Shown: positions 1 to 8,741 of the stretch, piece after piece
Position numbering within the stretch: position 1 is the stretch's first letter
Layout of the letters: each line of letters opens with the position of its first letter
Notes under the pieces: generated by a model
Told to the model about the DNA's origin: nothing
The model's input: the letters and a program-made list of their open reading frames with translations, nothing else
Database searches by the model: none
Source: Gammaproteobacteria bacterium
GTDB lineage: Bacteria > Pseudomonadota > Gammaproteobacteria > Burkholderiales > Rhodocyclaceae
Length of the DNA stretch: 64,000 nucleotides
NCBI GenBank assembly: GCA_018828385.1
Contig: JAHJVE010000003.1
Span: 62,001 to 126,000, forward strand
Reading direction: 5' to 3'
Made by a program: the position numbers and the translations under genes

Positions 1-1586
1 AGTTGGTTGGTGACGTTATCCTCGGCAATCAGAATGCGTAAACCGCTCAGGGCTGGCGCCTCGGCTTCCGGGCGCAGCGATGCTATTGGTCTGCCGGTAA
101 TACAGGGGATGGTGAACCAGAACAGGCTGCCTTGGCCAGGCCTGCCTTCGACGCCAATCTCGCCACCGAGCAGATGTACGACTTGCTTGCAGATGGAGAG
201 ACCGAGGCCGCTTCCACCGTAGCGCCTTGTGGTCGATGTGTCGGCCTGGGTGAAGGAATCGAAAATGACCGACTGGTGCTCCTCGGCTATGCCTATGCCC
301 GTATCACGCACGCCGAATTGCAGTACTTCTCCGTTTTCTGCGGTTTCGACCGTTAGCGTGACTGAGCCTTGCTCGGTAAATTTGACGGCGTTGCCGATCA
401 GGTTGATCAGAATCTGGCGAATTCGGGCCGGGTCGCCATTGAGTATTTTCGGCACGGTAGGAGCAAGGATGGCGGCAAGCTCCAGCCCCTTGCCGGCCGC
501 CTGTGTCTGAAACATGCCGAAGACGCCATCGACCAGTGGCTGGAGTGCGAAATCGCAAGCGTCGATGGCCATCCGACCTGCTTCCAGGCGGGAGAAATCG
601 AGGATATTGTTGATCAGTTCCAGCAGGTATTGCGACGAGTCCCAAGCCAGACCGAGCAATTCGTGCTGCTCATGGTCCAGTTTGCCGAGTTTGAGCATAT
701 CGAGCGTGCCGATTACGCCGTTCAGCGGTGTCCGGATCTCATGGCTGACGGTGGCGGCAAAATCGGACTTCAGTTTGGCAAAACGCAAGGCGCTGTCGCG
801 GGCCGTGCGCAATTCCTGTTCGCGTTGCTCCAGTGCAACCATCATGCTGTTGAACGCATGGGCCATTTCTGCCAGGTCTTGGGGGCCGGAGATGTCCGCT
901 CGCAGACCGCCTTCGCCCTTTTCGGCGCGAGCCATCGTAGCTGACAGATTGGCCAGTGGCCGGATCAGCCGACGGGCCAGAAAACGCAGACCGATGCCGA
1001 AAATCAGTGCGAAGGCGAGTCCAGCCGTGAAATTGACGACAAATACTTCCCGAACCAGCGCTTTTAGCGTGGCCTTGCTTTGGTCGATGATGACAAATCC
1101 AAGCAATATGTCCTTGCCCTCGGTCACCTCGAATTGGGAGTCGGGGCCGGAAAGCGACCAGACGGGCGCGACGAAACGCCAGCCAGCAGCGTTTTCGGCA
1201 AGCAGATAGGGGCGGCGACTGCTGTTTGGCAGATTGGTGGCCACTTCGCCGACAATGACGTTTCCACTTTCAAAAAGGACGCGCCCGTCGGTATGGCGGA
1301 TTTCGATCCGGGTGACATCGGGAAAGGCTGCCGCCGTCTCGAGTGCCTCGGCAACGTTGTCGGTCGAGCCAAAGGCTAGAGCCAGGCGACTTTGCGTGGC
1401 CAAAGTCTGCGTGATGCGCAGACCGTCGTCCAGTTTGCTGGAATATAACTGGCGGCTACCTTGCCAGGACGTGGCGAAAGCCGCGAGCAAGGAGACGCCA
1501 AGGACGCCGGCGCCAAACAGGATGGCCAGTTGGCGGCGGAAGGTTGTTCTTTTGAATCGTAGTAGCCAGCCCGACAACCACGCCAT
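1..1586 (-). CDS. Hybrid sensor histidine kinase (3' end beyond window)
   Basis: Open reading frame on the minus strand that runs off the left edge, so it is absent from the ORF track; I translated it directly. It starts [11 protein letters not shown] at an ATG 6 nt after the stop of the binding-protein gene. Visible in order: an N-terminal membrane helix ([18 protein letters not shown]), a periplasmic sensor segment of roughly 130 residues, a second membrane helix (FALIFGIGL), a HAMP-like linker, the HisKA phospho-acceptor box ([13 protein letters not shown]), the HATPase N and G boxes ([26 protein letters not shown]) and the start of a receiver domain (ILIAEDN). This is the BarA/TorS-like hybrid kinase layout. 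The signal is unknown. The tight spacing to the two upstream genes suggests that it senses or responds to the same ligand. The C-terminus is not visible. Confidence 0.93.
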   Translation of the reverse strand, partial: MAWLSGWLLRFKRTTFRRQLAILFGAGVLGVSLLAAFATSWQGSRQLYSSKLDDGLRITQTLATQSRLALAFGSTDNVAEALETAAAFPDVTRIEIRHTDGRVLFESGNVIVGEVATNLPNSSRRPYLLAENAAGWRFVAPVWSLSGPDSQFEVTEGKDILLGFVIIDQSKATLKALVREVFVVNFTAGLAFALIFGIGLRFLARRLIRPLANLSATMARAEKGEGGLRADISGPQDLAEMAHAFNSMMVALEQREQELRTARDSALRFAKLKSDFAATVSHEIRTPLNGVIGTLDMLKLGKLDHEQHELLGLAWDSSQYLLELINNILDFSRLEAGRMAIDACDFALQPLVDGVFGMFQTQAAGKGLELAAILAPTVPKILNGDPARIRQILINLIGNAVKFTEQGSVTLTVETAENGEVLQFGVRDTGIGIAEEHQSVIFDSFTQADTSTTRRYGGSGLGLSICKQVVHLLGGEIGVEGRPGQGSLFWFTIPCITGRPIASLRPEAEAPALSGLRILIAEDNVTNQ

Positions 1587-1592
1587 GGCTCG

Positions 1593-2738
1593 CTAGTGCT
1601 CCGGGAAGAGCAGGTCGAAGCCCTGCTGTTGGGCGAATGACACCGACAGGCCGAGGTGGCTGGCGGTGCGGGTGTTGAATGCAGTCAGTACATTGCGCAG
1701 GGGCTGAGTGCCGCGCACGCTTGGGTTGCCGTTGGCAATGCCAAGTGCAGAAGCGGCCAGGTTGCGTCCCAGTTCAAGGTTGTTGGGGTACAGCGCAAAG
1801 AGGGCCCCTCGTTTGACATGCGATACGTTGCTCGAGAAGACCGGGATGCTCTTGTTCCAGGACTCCTGCAAGACAAGCGGCAGAACCAGTGACTCGTCCA
1901 CCGTCGCGCCGTCCTGCGGCAGCCATAACGCATCCCGCCGGGGGTCGGCCGTGGCAAAGATGGTCTGGTAATGGCTTAGCGCGCTCTTCAGGTTATCCGC
2001 TTCCAAGGGCACCAATTCAATGCCCTGGCTGCGTGCAGCGTCACGGGCCAGTTTGATCAGCCAGGTGTTGTGGCGGGGGTCGAAAACGACAAAAACGCGC
2101 TGGGTTTTCGGTGACAAGGTTTTTAGCCGGGAGAACAGCAGGGCCGGGTCCGGCGCCAAGCTGAGAACGGCTGCGCTGCGGCCATCTGATTCCGGGACAG
2201 AGACAACGCCGCCAGTTACGACACCAATATCCTTGTCGAGCGTACTGGCAGCTTTCAGGCCATTCCGGCCGAGGGCAATGACGACGCGAATATCCTGCCG
2301 CTTCAATTCGCCGGACAGTGCCTGAATGTTGAAGTTGCTGCCGATCGCGTAGCTGGTAACCTTGGTTTGGGCGTTTTCCTCGATGCCCTCGATGATTTTC
2401 GAGAAAACGCTCCGGTAGGGTTCCCCGATGTCCGGGTAGAGCACGGCGATCGGCCCGATGTTTCCGCCGGCTGCGGCAAGCTGCAATACGCCGCCACGTT
2501 GATTGGCTGCCATCAACAACTGACTCAAACGAGGTTCGCTGAGGTCTTTCAGGGAGAGGAGGATGACCTCGACGCCGGGGGTGTTTTCTATGCCACCCAG
2601 GACCCCGGCAAAGTTGCTCGCAATGCTGTCGTCCGATGCGGAATAAATGACCGCGATACGAGTTGGCTCTGCCTTGGCCTGGAAAATACCAGCGGCTAGA
2701 ACGCAAATCAGCGCGAAGCGGACGAAACGCAATGTCAT
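1593..2738 (-). CDS. ABC-type periplasmic substrate-binding protein
   Basis: The ORF track starts at 2873, but the first 45 residues overlap the receptor gene and look non-native. The internal ATG at 2738 gives MTLRFVRFALICVLAAGIFQAKA, a typical signal peptide, and lies 7 nt after the receptor stop. The mature part (RIAVIYSASDDSIASNF, DIRVVIALGRNGLKAAS, VFVVFDPRHNTWLIKLA) looks like the ABC_sub_bind/YtrH-like periplasmic binding fold with two alpha/beta lobes. No permease or ATPase gene is next to it, and a kinase follows immediately. It may therefore serve as a sensory ligand binder rather than a transporter subunit (inference). The ligand cannot be told from sequence. Confidence 0.85.
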   Translation of the reverse strand: MTLRFVRFALICVLAAGIFQAKAEPTRIAVIYSASDDSIASNFAGVLGGIENTPGVEVILLSLKDLSEPRLSQLLMAANQRGGVLQLAAAGGNIGPIAVLYPDIGEPYRSVFSKIIEGIEENAQTKVTSYAIGSNFNIQALSGELKRQDIRVVIALGRNGLKAASTLDKDIGVVTGGVVSVPESDGRSAAVLSLAPDPALLFSRLKTLSPKTQRVFVVFDPRHNTWLIKLARDAARSQGIELVPLEADNLKSALSHYQTIFATADPRRDALWLPQDGATVDESLVLPLVLQESWNKSIPVFSSNVSHVKRGALFALYPNNLELGRNLAASALGIANGNPSVRGTQPLRNVLTAFNTRTASHLGLSVSFAQQQGFDLLFPEH

Positions 2739-2745
2739 GACGGCA

Positions 2746-4833
2746 TTATAGGCTGTAACGGGCCTGGAGCCAGAAGGTTCGGCCGGGCATTGGCAGATCG
2801 TAGGTGATGCCGGAGCCGTTCTGGCTCGGTTCGCGCACGTCGGCATCGAAGAGGTTGCGTGCCGATGCGGCAAAACCCCAGCCTTGTATTGCCTGGGTGG
2901 TGCGCAGGGTGAGGTCTACAGTAGTGTAGTCGGGAGTCTGCTGACGGTTATCACCCCAGGCACGGCTGCGGTCGGCGACGTAGTTGACTTGCCCGTTTAG
3001 CTGCCAGCCAGGGGTGAAGCGCCAGTCGGCGCGAGTGTACAGCATATGATGTGGTGCGTAGCCGGCATCGTGGTTGGTCGCTTGGTCGATGTTCTTCTGG
3101 TAGGCATAGTTGCCGGATACGCGCAATGTTTTGGTCGCGTCCCAGGTGACTTCAAGCTCTCCGCCGTTACCGGTTTGCTCGCCGGTGTTCTGGTATGTTT
3201 TTCCAGTGGCGGCTACCGGGTTGGTGGTTAACCGGATGATGTCGGTCAGCCGGTGGGTAAACAGGCTCAGGTTGACCTGGGTGTCCTGGCGGGGCTGCCA
3301 CGAAATACCGGCTTCCAGCGTTTCGATCGTTTCGGCTTGCAGGCTGGGGTTGCCCACGGCGACCGGGTTGTTGACCGAGGCGGATTCGTTGATCGAAGGG
3401 GCGCGGAAGGCGGTGCCGTACATCACCTTGGCGGTCAGATCGTGCCGGACATTCCAGACTAGGGCCAGGCGAGGGTTGGTGGTGGCGCCAAAATCGGAAT
3501 AATGGTCGTAACGAATGCCGGCGGTTAGTGCCAAGTCCTGGGCAAAAGTCCATTCATCCTGCAGGTAGGTGTAGTTCAAGTATCGCTTGTATGGCAAGAC
3601 ATAAGGACTGGTATCCGAAACGTCGACGACCGAGGGCAGGGGGGTTGGCAGCAGCCCGACAAAGGTGAAGTTCTTCGTTTCCCGGATCTTGTAGAGATCA
3701 AGTGCATCGTGACCAGCGCCTATGCGCAAGCGGTGGTTGTTGAAACCAGTGTATTGGGCCGTGGTGGAAAGTCCGTATTGCCTCTGCCAGCGGGAAGGGT
3801 TGCCGATCATGCCGGCGGTGAATGTTCCAGTCGGCAGTCTGGCGCCGGGTGGATAGATGGTCAGGCTGGCTTCCTCGGACAGGTCCAGGAAGCGTGCATC
3901 GAATGACAGGCTCCAGTCCTTAGTAAATTGAGGGTCGTGCCAAGACAGGTCAGCGTTAAATCGGTGACTGTCATTGCTGCCGTTGGGATCCAGCGCATTG
4001 GAAACCCCGGCGCCGGTTTCCATATTAAAACGATTCTTGACGCCCAGGCGCATTTGCCATTTTTCGTAGCCGACATCCAGTCCGGCGTCGAACGATTCGC
4101 GACCGAGATTGACCGATCCCGGGGCCAGCGAGGCATTCGTACCAAAGGCCGGGTCAAGGACAGAGGATTGATAATCCTGAGAGATGATTCGGTTCTGTCC
4201 ATTGGTGGCGCCAATCTGGACATAGGCGGCGACATCGATGGGGCCGACATTGCCGCCGCTCTGCGCCCATGTTGTCCAGGTATCGAAGGAACCGGCACGG
4301 ACGCCGAATTGGGTGCCATCAAGTTCGGCCGCCGTCTTGGTGACCAGGTTGATGGTGCCAGCGTAGGAGTCGGCCCCGTAAAGGGCCGAACCGGGGCCGC
4401 GGATGACTTCGATGCGCGAGATGTTTTCCAGCGGCAGTCCGCCCCAAAGGTTCCCGCGGCTACCGGTGAACATGTCGGTGACGGGTTTGCCATTGACCAG
4501 CATCAATACTTGCGGGTTATAGGTGGAGAAGATGCCGCGGAATATATAGACGGGCGGGTAGGTATTGGTGGAGCGGCCGACATGGACGCCAGGGATCGTT
4601 TCCATGACCTCGTCTAGGTCGGTCGCCCCCATGGCGGCTATTTCCTCGGCCGTGATGACGGTGGCACTCGACGGAGCGTTGCGCAGGAGTTGTTTGTTAC
4701 CGGTGGCAATGTGGACAAACCCTTTTTCGCCGTAGGCCATGGCCAGATCCTCTTCCTCCAGCGCTGTTTGAGCGGAGGAGTAGCCTGCCGAGCTGGCAAT
4801 CAGGACGGCCAGAAGGCAAGGTAATGAACGCAT
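2746..4833 (-). CDS. TonB-dependent outer-membrane receptor
   Basis: A 695-residue protein with signal peptide MRSLPCLLAVLIASSAGYSSAQ. A plug domain follows (SSATVITAEEIAAMGATDL, IPGVHVGR, VLMLVNGKPV, IEVIRGPGSALYGADSYAGTINLVTK), then a 22-strand-type beta-barrel with the TonB-dependent receptor signature (LTAGIRYDHYSDFG, MYGTAFRAPSINE). It ends in an aromatic terminal strand (RTFWLQARYSL). It would import a ligand using TonB energy. The substrate is not identifiable; siderophore, cobalamin and sugar are all possible. First gene of a likely receptor, binding protein and kinase operon. The 92-bp gap upstream carries its promoter region. Confidence 0.92.
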   Translation of the reverse strand: MRSLPCLLAVLIASSAGYSSAQTALEEEDLAMAYGEKGFVHIATGNKQLLRNAPSSATVITAEEIAAMGATDLDEVMETIPGVHVGRSTNTYPPVYIFRGIFSTYNPQVLMLVNGKPVTDMFTGSRGNLWGGLPLENISRIEVIRGPGSALYGADSYAGTINLVTKTAAELDGTQFGVRAGSFDTWTTWAQSGGNVGPIDVAAYVQIGATNGQNRIISQDYQSSVLDPAFGTNASLAPGSVNLGRESFDAGLDVGYEKWQMRLGVKNRFNMETGAGVSNALDPNGSNDSHRFNADLSWHDPQFTKDWSLSFDARFLDLSEEASLTIYPPGARLPTGTFTAGMIGNPSRWQRQYGLSTTAQYTGFNNHRLRIGAGHDALDLYKIRETKNFTFVGLLPTPLPSVVDVSDTSPYVLPYKRYLNYTYLQDEWTFAQDLALTAGIRYDHYSDFGATTNPRLALVWNVRHDLTAKVMYGTAFRAPSINESASVNNPVAVGNPSLQAETIETLEAGISWQPRQDTQVNLSLFTHRLTDIIRLTTNPVAATGKTYQNTGEQTGNGGELEVTWDATKTLRVSGNYAYQKNIDQATNHDAGYAPHHMLYTRADWRFTPGWQLNGQVNYVADRSRAWGDNRQQTPDYTTVDLTLRTTQAIQGWGFAASARNLFDADVREPSQNGSGITYDLPMPGRTFWLQARYSL

Positions 4834-4925
4834 GATTTCCCCAGTTGGTATAATTTTTCTCGAAGCCTATGGTAAATGTTCATTCGGAGCAACATATGCG
4901 AACAATTTCCTGTTTATGGAATACG

Positions 4926-5744
4926 TCAGGTGTTTTCCGTTGATCCAGTCCACGGTCTGGGTGCTTGCCCCCGGTAATCGATGTCGTTGCAACGTGTAGG
5001 AAACAGGGCTCCGGCGGGCTTTTCGGCCGCTTCGAGAATGCATGGCGGGATGCCGGCAAGGGTCTTGAGGATGTTGAAAAGATGATACTGGCGCGGCGTG
5101 AATCCTAGGTCGGCAGCTAGGGCAGCCGTCAGGGCGGCGAAATTCATTTTCAGGAAGGGTTTGTATTCGCCGACCAGGATTTTCTCGACCTTGAATGCCA
5201 GGCGGTAATGTTGCCCTTGCTCAAAGCCTAAAGATTCGACCAGCTTGATCAGCGGCGGCAGGCGTTCGTCGATGCAGTTGATCGGACGGCCATAGCCATA
5301 AATGCGGCGGGACGCCAGTTCCCGGGCCACGAATTCGCCGATTTCACCGCCGGCGCTTACGGCGGTGCCCGCCCGCAGGAAAAAATCGATCGCCCGGATG
5401 CCCGGTCGGCCGCCGTAGACGCCCGCTTCGGTAATGGCGATGCCCGCCGCCAGGCCGAGCACCGACGAACTCCGGGTATTGGCGGCGATGGCGGCAACGC
5501 GGTTGTTCCACAGGCGGCTGTCGGGATAGCTGGTCAGCGTCCAGATGCCGTGCAGCAAGCGAATTTGTTCGGGGCCGAAGTGGCGCCCGGTGATCCCGAA
5601 AACATAGAGCGCCATCCAGTCGATGCCGTGCAGGTCCGCATGCAGGTCATGACCGCGAAAAACGGCGCGTTCTCCCGGCCAGCAGGCACCCACCCGGGTG
5701 CGCAGGATGCTGGCATTGGCAGCGAGCAGGTCGGGTCCGTTCAT
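4926..5744 (-). CDS. Citrate-synthase-fold protein, subunit B (divergent)
   Basis: A 272-residue protein, much shorter than the 430 or so residues of a full citrate synthase and close to the length of citryl-CoA lyase. Recognisable elements are SSVLGLAAGIAITEAGVYGG (citrate-synthase large-domain helix and catalytic loop), IYGYGRPI and FAALTAALAADLGF. At the usual GxxHGGA position it has VYGGRP, so the first catalytic histidine is replaced. At the usual GFGHxxY position it has GYGRPI. Its ATG overlaps the stop of the preceding gene by four nucleotides (ATGA) behind a GGAGG-type ribosome binding site, so the two proteins are translationally coupled and probably form a hetero-oligomer. A true citrate synthase reaction is doubtful. 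Confidence 0.75.
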   Translation of the reverse strand: MNGPDLLAANASILRTRVGACWPGERAVFRGHDLHADLHGIDWMALYVFGITGRHFGPEQIRLLHGIWTLTSYPDSRLWNNRVAAIAANTRSSSVLGLAAGIAITEAGVYGGRPGIRAIDFFLRAGTAVSAGGEIGEFVARELASRRIYGYGRPINCIDERLPPLIKLVESLGFEQGQHYRLAFKVEKILVGEYKPFLKMNFAALTAALAADLGFTPRQYHLFNILKTLAGIPPCILEAAEKPAGALFPTRCNDIDYRGQAPRPWTGSTENT

Positions 5745-6544
5745 TTTTCCTCCTGGCGGCCGGGATCGTCCGACAGTTCGACGGGGTAGAAGGGGAAGTT
5801 CCTGAAGCCGTAGTCTTCCTGTTCCAGGGCGTGTGCGGCGGCGCCGGGCAAGCGCAGGATCAGGTAGAGCATTTCGCCTTCCCGGGGGCTGAAGCCAAGG
5901 TCGATGAAAGTGGCCGCGGCGACGCCGGCCTGGTTCAAGGGCATGCCGGCCAAGGCTTCAAGTTCCGCTCGGTGTTCGGCTAGCCAGGCGAGATACGGGA
6001 AGGGACCTATTGCGGCAAGCGTCGATAACAATTGCCGGACGCTGCTTGCGGTCGACACGCCGTTCGGGTCGAATCCGGGCAAATGTTCGTCCGGGGGCCA
6101 GATATCTACGATTTGGTCGGCTTCGTCGATGTCATGGTTGGCCCACGCATTCAGGTCGCGGCCATGGGTCAACCAGCCCGTCATGGCAGCGAAGACTTCC
6201 CGGGCGCCGCCGTGACGGCCTGCGCCAGCTGCCAGGGCGGCCATCAGCGACGCCGCTGCTGGCGAACCGCAGGCGCCACCGCACATGGCCGAATAGACCG
6301 AAGGGTCGCGTGGCCCGGGATTGGCCAGGGCGACGGCCAGGGCTTCCAATAAACGGAGGGCTGCCGGCGAAGGCAGATCGTCGCGAAAGAGCAGGCAGAG
6401 CATTTCCGTCCACCGGGCTTGGCCAACCATCTGGCCGAATACGTCGTATCCCCGGCAATGGGCCGAGCGCACGGCGAACGGATTGTCGGCTTCGGCTTCT
6501 TCGTGCCAGATGCGGGTTTGGATAGTTTGGACGGGAGTGCTCAC
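5741..6544 (-). CDS. Citrate-synthase/citryl-CoA-lyase-fold protein, subunit A
   Basis: A 267-residue paralogue of the following gene. It keeps the RHGGA loop typical of the first catalytic histidine of citrate synthase. At the second catalytic loop it has LPGFDPNG rather than GFGH. Near the third it has PLNQAGVAAATFIDLGF, without the usual aspartate (PNVD in the family). The C-terminal FSPREGEMLYLILRLPGAAAHALEQ matches the citryl-CoA lyase style tail. It sits 18 bp downstream of the ThDP enzyme gene and overlaps the next gene by 4 nt. Likely substrate type is an acyl-CoA with a 2-oxo-acid-derived partner, inferred only from the fold and neighbour. Confidence 0.75.
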   Translation of the reverse strand: MSTPVQTIQTRIWHEEAEADNPFAVRSAHCRGYDVFGQMVGQARWTEMLCLLFRDDLPSPAALRLLEALAVALANPGPRDPSVYSAMCGGACGSPAAASLMAALAAGAGRHGGAREVFAAMTGWLTHGRDLNAWANHDIDEADQIVDIWPPDEHLPGFDPNGVSTASSVRQLLSTLAAIGPFPYLAWLAEHRAELEALAGMPLNQAGVAAATFIDLGFSPREGEMLYLILRLPGAAAHALEQEDYGFRNFPFYPVELSDDPGRQEEK

Positions 6545-6562
6545 GGTCTTCCTCTTGGCGGG

Positions 6563-8392
6563 CTACATATCGGTGCCGAGAATCTGCATGCGCAGATTCA
6601 TTGGTGGTACTTCTTCGGGATCGATATAGACATCGAGCAGAGAAGGTCCTTTCTTTTTGCAGATGGCATCGATATCGAGCGCTTCCATGTCTTCCGGGGA
6701 ACGGACGGTGTATCCGTCGGCGCCCATGGCGCGGGCGATGGCGGCGAAATCGGTGGTCGGCAGTTGATAGCCGATCTGCTCGGCGCCGGCCAGGCGCTGA
6801 CCGTGCTTGACCATGCCCAGCGCCTGGTCGTTGAGAATGACGAAAATCACGGTGAGTCCCTCGGCGACTGCCACCGAGAGCTCCTGTCCGTTCATCATCA
6901 GGCTGCCGTCGCCGGTGATGCAGACGACTGGCACGTCCGGGTTGCCGGCAGCAGTGCCGATGGCGCCGCCGATGGCCCAGCCCATAGGGGCGAAATCCAT
7001 GGTCAGACGCAGCCAGCCGCCATCGGTCTGGCGTCGCCCGCTTTCACGCCGGCGACCGCCGCCGAGTCGCCGTTCGCCGCTCCTACGGTCAACCGGATTT
7101 AGGTAATGAATTGACCAGGCGACGCTGTTGCCTGCATCGGCCAGAAAACGGGTGCTCGACGGAAACAGGCGGCCGAGGTCGTACATCAGTCGTTGCGGCG
7201 TGATCGGGTTGGCCGGACTGGTGTGTTTTTTCGGATCGGCCAGCATGCCTTCGCTGGTCTGGTGGCGTTGATATTCGAAGCCGCTGCTTTCCGTTGTCTT
7301 GTGGGTGCGTTCGATCAGACGGTCGAAAATGCTGCGCAGGCGGCCGCGCACATGCAGTCGGGCCATCGGCGAGCGGGCCAGATGCTCGGCCGATTCGTCG
7401 ATATGGACCAGTTTGTCGTTGAGCAGGGTGTCGCTCCAGCCACTGCTGGTCCATTCGTTCATGCTGGTGCCGACGGCGAGGATCAGGTCGAGCTTGTCGT
7501 CATTGAGCAATTGTTTGGCCGTGGCGTGGCCGGCAAAACCGAAGACGCCGCGGAAAAGAGGATGAGCCGGGTTGATCAGGCCCTTGCCATCCGGTGTGGT
7601 GACGAAGGGAATGTCGCGAAGGGCGGCAAACTGCAGGATGGAACCGATGGCCTCGCCGCACGAGCCGCCGATCAGCAGGCGGATATTCGTCGAGCGCTTG
7701 ATTAGGTTGATCAGCTCGTCGGTTGCATCGGCGTCAAGTAGCGAGGTTGGTCGAATCTTGTCGGCGATGTCGTAGGAGGGCGCATCGACCGGGCTGGGGC
7801 TTTTCATGATGTCCAGCGGAATGCTCAGGTGCACCGGCCCGCGAGGCGCGCGCACGGCTCGTTGCAGTGCGGTGATGAGCTTCGATTCGATCTGTTCCGG
7901 GTGCGAGATCAGCGAGTTGTAGCGCGTGCAGTGGCGGAACATGCCGAGCGTATTGATGCCGGTGCACGCCGATTCCTGCAAGGCGCGCTTGCCGAAGGAG
8001 GGCAGCGACGGCTGGCCAGTGATGACCAGCATCGGGATCCCGTTGTCGTAGGCGCAGGCAACGCCGGTGATCAGGTTGGTTGCGCCGGGGCCGGAGGTGG
8101 CGCAGCAGACGCCGATCTTGCCGGTTTCGCGGGTGTAGCCGTCGGCCATGAAGGCAGCGCCGGCTTCGTGGCGAGCGACCATGGGGCGCGGGCCGCCACG
8201 TCGGCTGCTGCGGGCGAGGGCGTTGTAAAGTGGCTCGATGGCGCCGCCGGGAACGCCAAAAACGTACTCGATGCCCATTTGTTCGAGGTAGGAGACGATG
8301 AGGTCGGCAACCTGAGGTGTTTCCGTGACTGCCTGCGGATAAGGTTCTTCGTAACTTGCATCGTAGGCAAGTCCAACGCGTCGGCTGTTCAT
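6563..8392 (-). CDS. ThDP-dependent acetolactate-synthase-like enzyme
   Basis: A 609-residue protein with the three-domain ThDP fold. The N-terminal PYR domain has the catalytic glutamate in MVARHEAGAAFMADGYTR (about residue 76). A central domain follows (IRLLIGGSCGEAIGSI). The C-terminal PP domain has the ThDP/Mg motif (ITGDGSLMMN...ILND). It is related to the acetolactate synthase large subunit, glyoxylate carboligase and sulfoacetaldehyde acetyltransferase. No regulatory small subunit (ilvH-like) follows; two citrate-synthase-like genes do, so branched-chain amino acid synthesis is unlikely. Just before the PP domain it carries an arginine/glycine-rich stretch of about 25 residues (RRSGERRLGGG...) that the family normally lacks; see the repeat entry. 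The reaction is not assigned. Confidence 0.85.
   Translation of the reverse strand: MNSRRVGLAYDASYEEPYPQAVTETPQVADLIVSYLEQMGIEYVFGVPGGAIEPLYNALARSSRRGGPRPMVARHEAGAAFMADGYTRETGKIGVCCATSGPGATNLITGVACAYDNGIPMLVITGQPSLPSFGKRALQESACTGINTLGMFRHCTRYNSLISHPEQIESKLITALQRAVRAPRGPVHLSIPLDIMKSPSPVDAPSYDIADKIRPTSLLDADATDELINLIKRSTNIRLLIGGSCGEAIGSILQFAALRDIPFVTTPDGKGLINPAHPLFRGVFGFAGHATAKQLLNDDKLDLILAVGTSMNEWTSSGWSDTLLNDKLVHIDESAEHLARSPMARLHVRGRLRSIFDRLIERTHKTTESSGFEYQRHQTSEGMLADPKKHTSPANPITPQRLMYDLGRLFPSSTRFLADAGNSVAWSIHYLNPVDRRSGERRLGGGRRRESGRRQTDGGWLRLTMDFAPMGWAIGGAIGTAAGNPDVPVVCITGDGSLMMNGQELSVAVAEGLTVIFVILNDQALGMVKHGQRLAGAEQIGYQLPTTDFAAIARAMGADGYTVRSPEDMEALDIDAICKKKGPSLLDVYIDPEEVPPMNLRMQILGTDM
7017..7096 (-). 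repeat. Possible in-frame palindromic repeat inside the ThDP enzyme gene
   Basis: This GC-rich stretch encodes the Arg/Gly-rich insertion of the ThDP enzyme. Its right end is CTACGGTCAACCGG (7083-7096), a core found again at 55547-55560 and 58105-58118, with one- or two-mismatch versions at 51505 and 62332. It contains a hairpin GGCGAC-N9-GTCGCC (7051-7071). The reading frame stays open across it. This resembles REP- or RPE-like elements that insert in frame, but only the 14-bp core is shared with the other copies. Confidence 0.5.
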
Positions 8393-8741
8393 GAGCTGTT
8401 CCCTTGTGTTCCTGGCTTATAAGAAGTGTTTTAATGACAAGGGGCGGACTATCTACGCCTTTTGGCATAGTTTTTGTGATGTATTTCACATAATTATTTT
8501 GTTTTCATAAAAACGTGTACGTTTATGTATGCAGCGATGCGTCGTGGGAAATGTCATTCGAACCGACTTCGTCGGGATGCTGCGAAGCAAGTTCACAGCA
8601 AGCCATCTAAAAGATAAAATATATAAGACTTGGGCAGGGGGCATCCCGATGTCGCCTGAACCGATTCCCCCTGTTGCTGTCGTAGAATTATCGTTTTTGC
8701 CAAGAATCCCCTAGAGCAACCCTTTACGAAAGGAAGTCGCC
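8393..8741. other. Divergent intergenic region, ThDP operon / acnB
   Basis: 349 bp without a credible gene; the 61-codon plus-strand ORF at 8529 has no supporting feature. The left half is AT-rich and holds the CRP-like palindrome. The right end carries the acnB ribosome binding site (AAAGGAAG at 8728-8735) ahead of a GTG start. Both promoters should lie here, but I could not fix -35/-10 boxes with confidence. Confidence 0.6.
8475..8490. promoter_or_regulatory. CRP/FNR-family-type palindrome
   Basis: TGTGATGTATTTCACA is a perfect TGTGA-N6-TCACA site, the E. coli CRP consensus. It lies 83 bp upstream of the ThDP enzyme start codon, a position compatible with class I activation of the minus-strand operon. 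It could also affect acnB on the other side, 252 bp away. Which CRP-family protein binds it is not known. Confidence 0.6.

Noticed and set aside
369-1209. Plus-strand ORFs of 191 and 231 codons
   Set aside because: They lie opposite the histidine kinase, whose HisKA, ATPase and receiver motifs read clearly on the minus strand.
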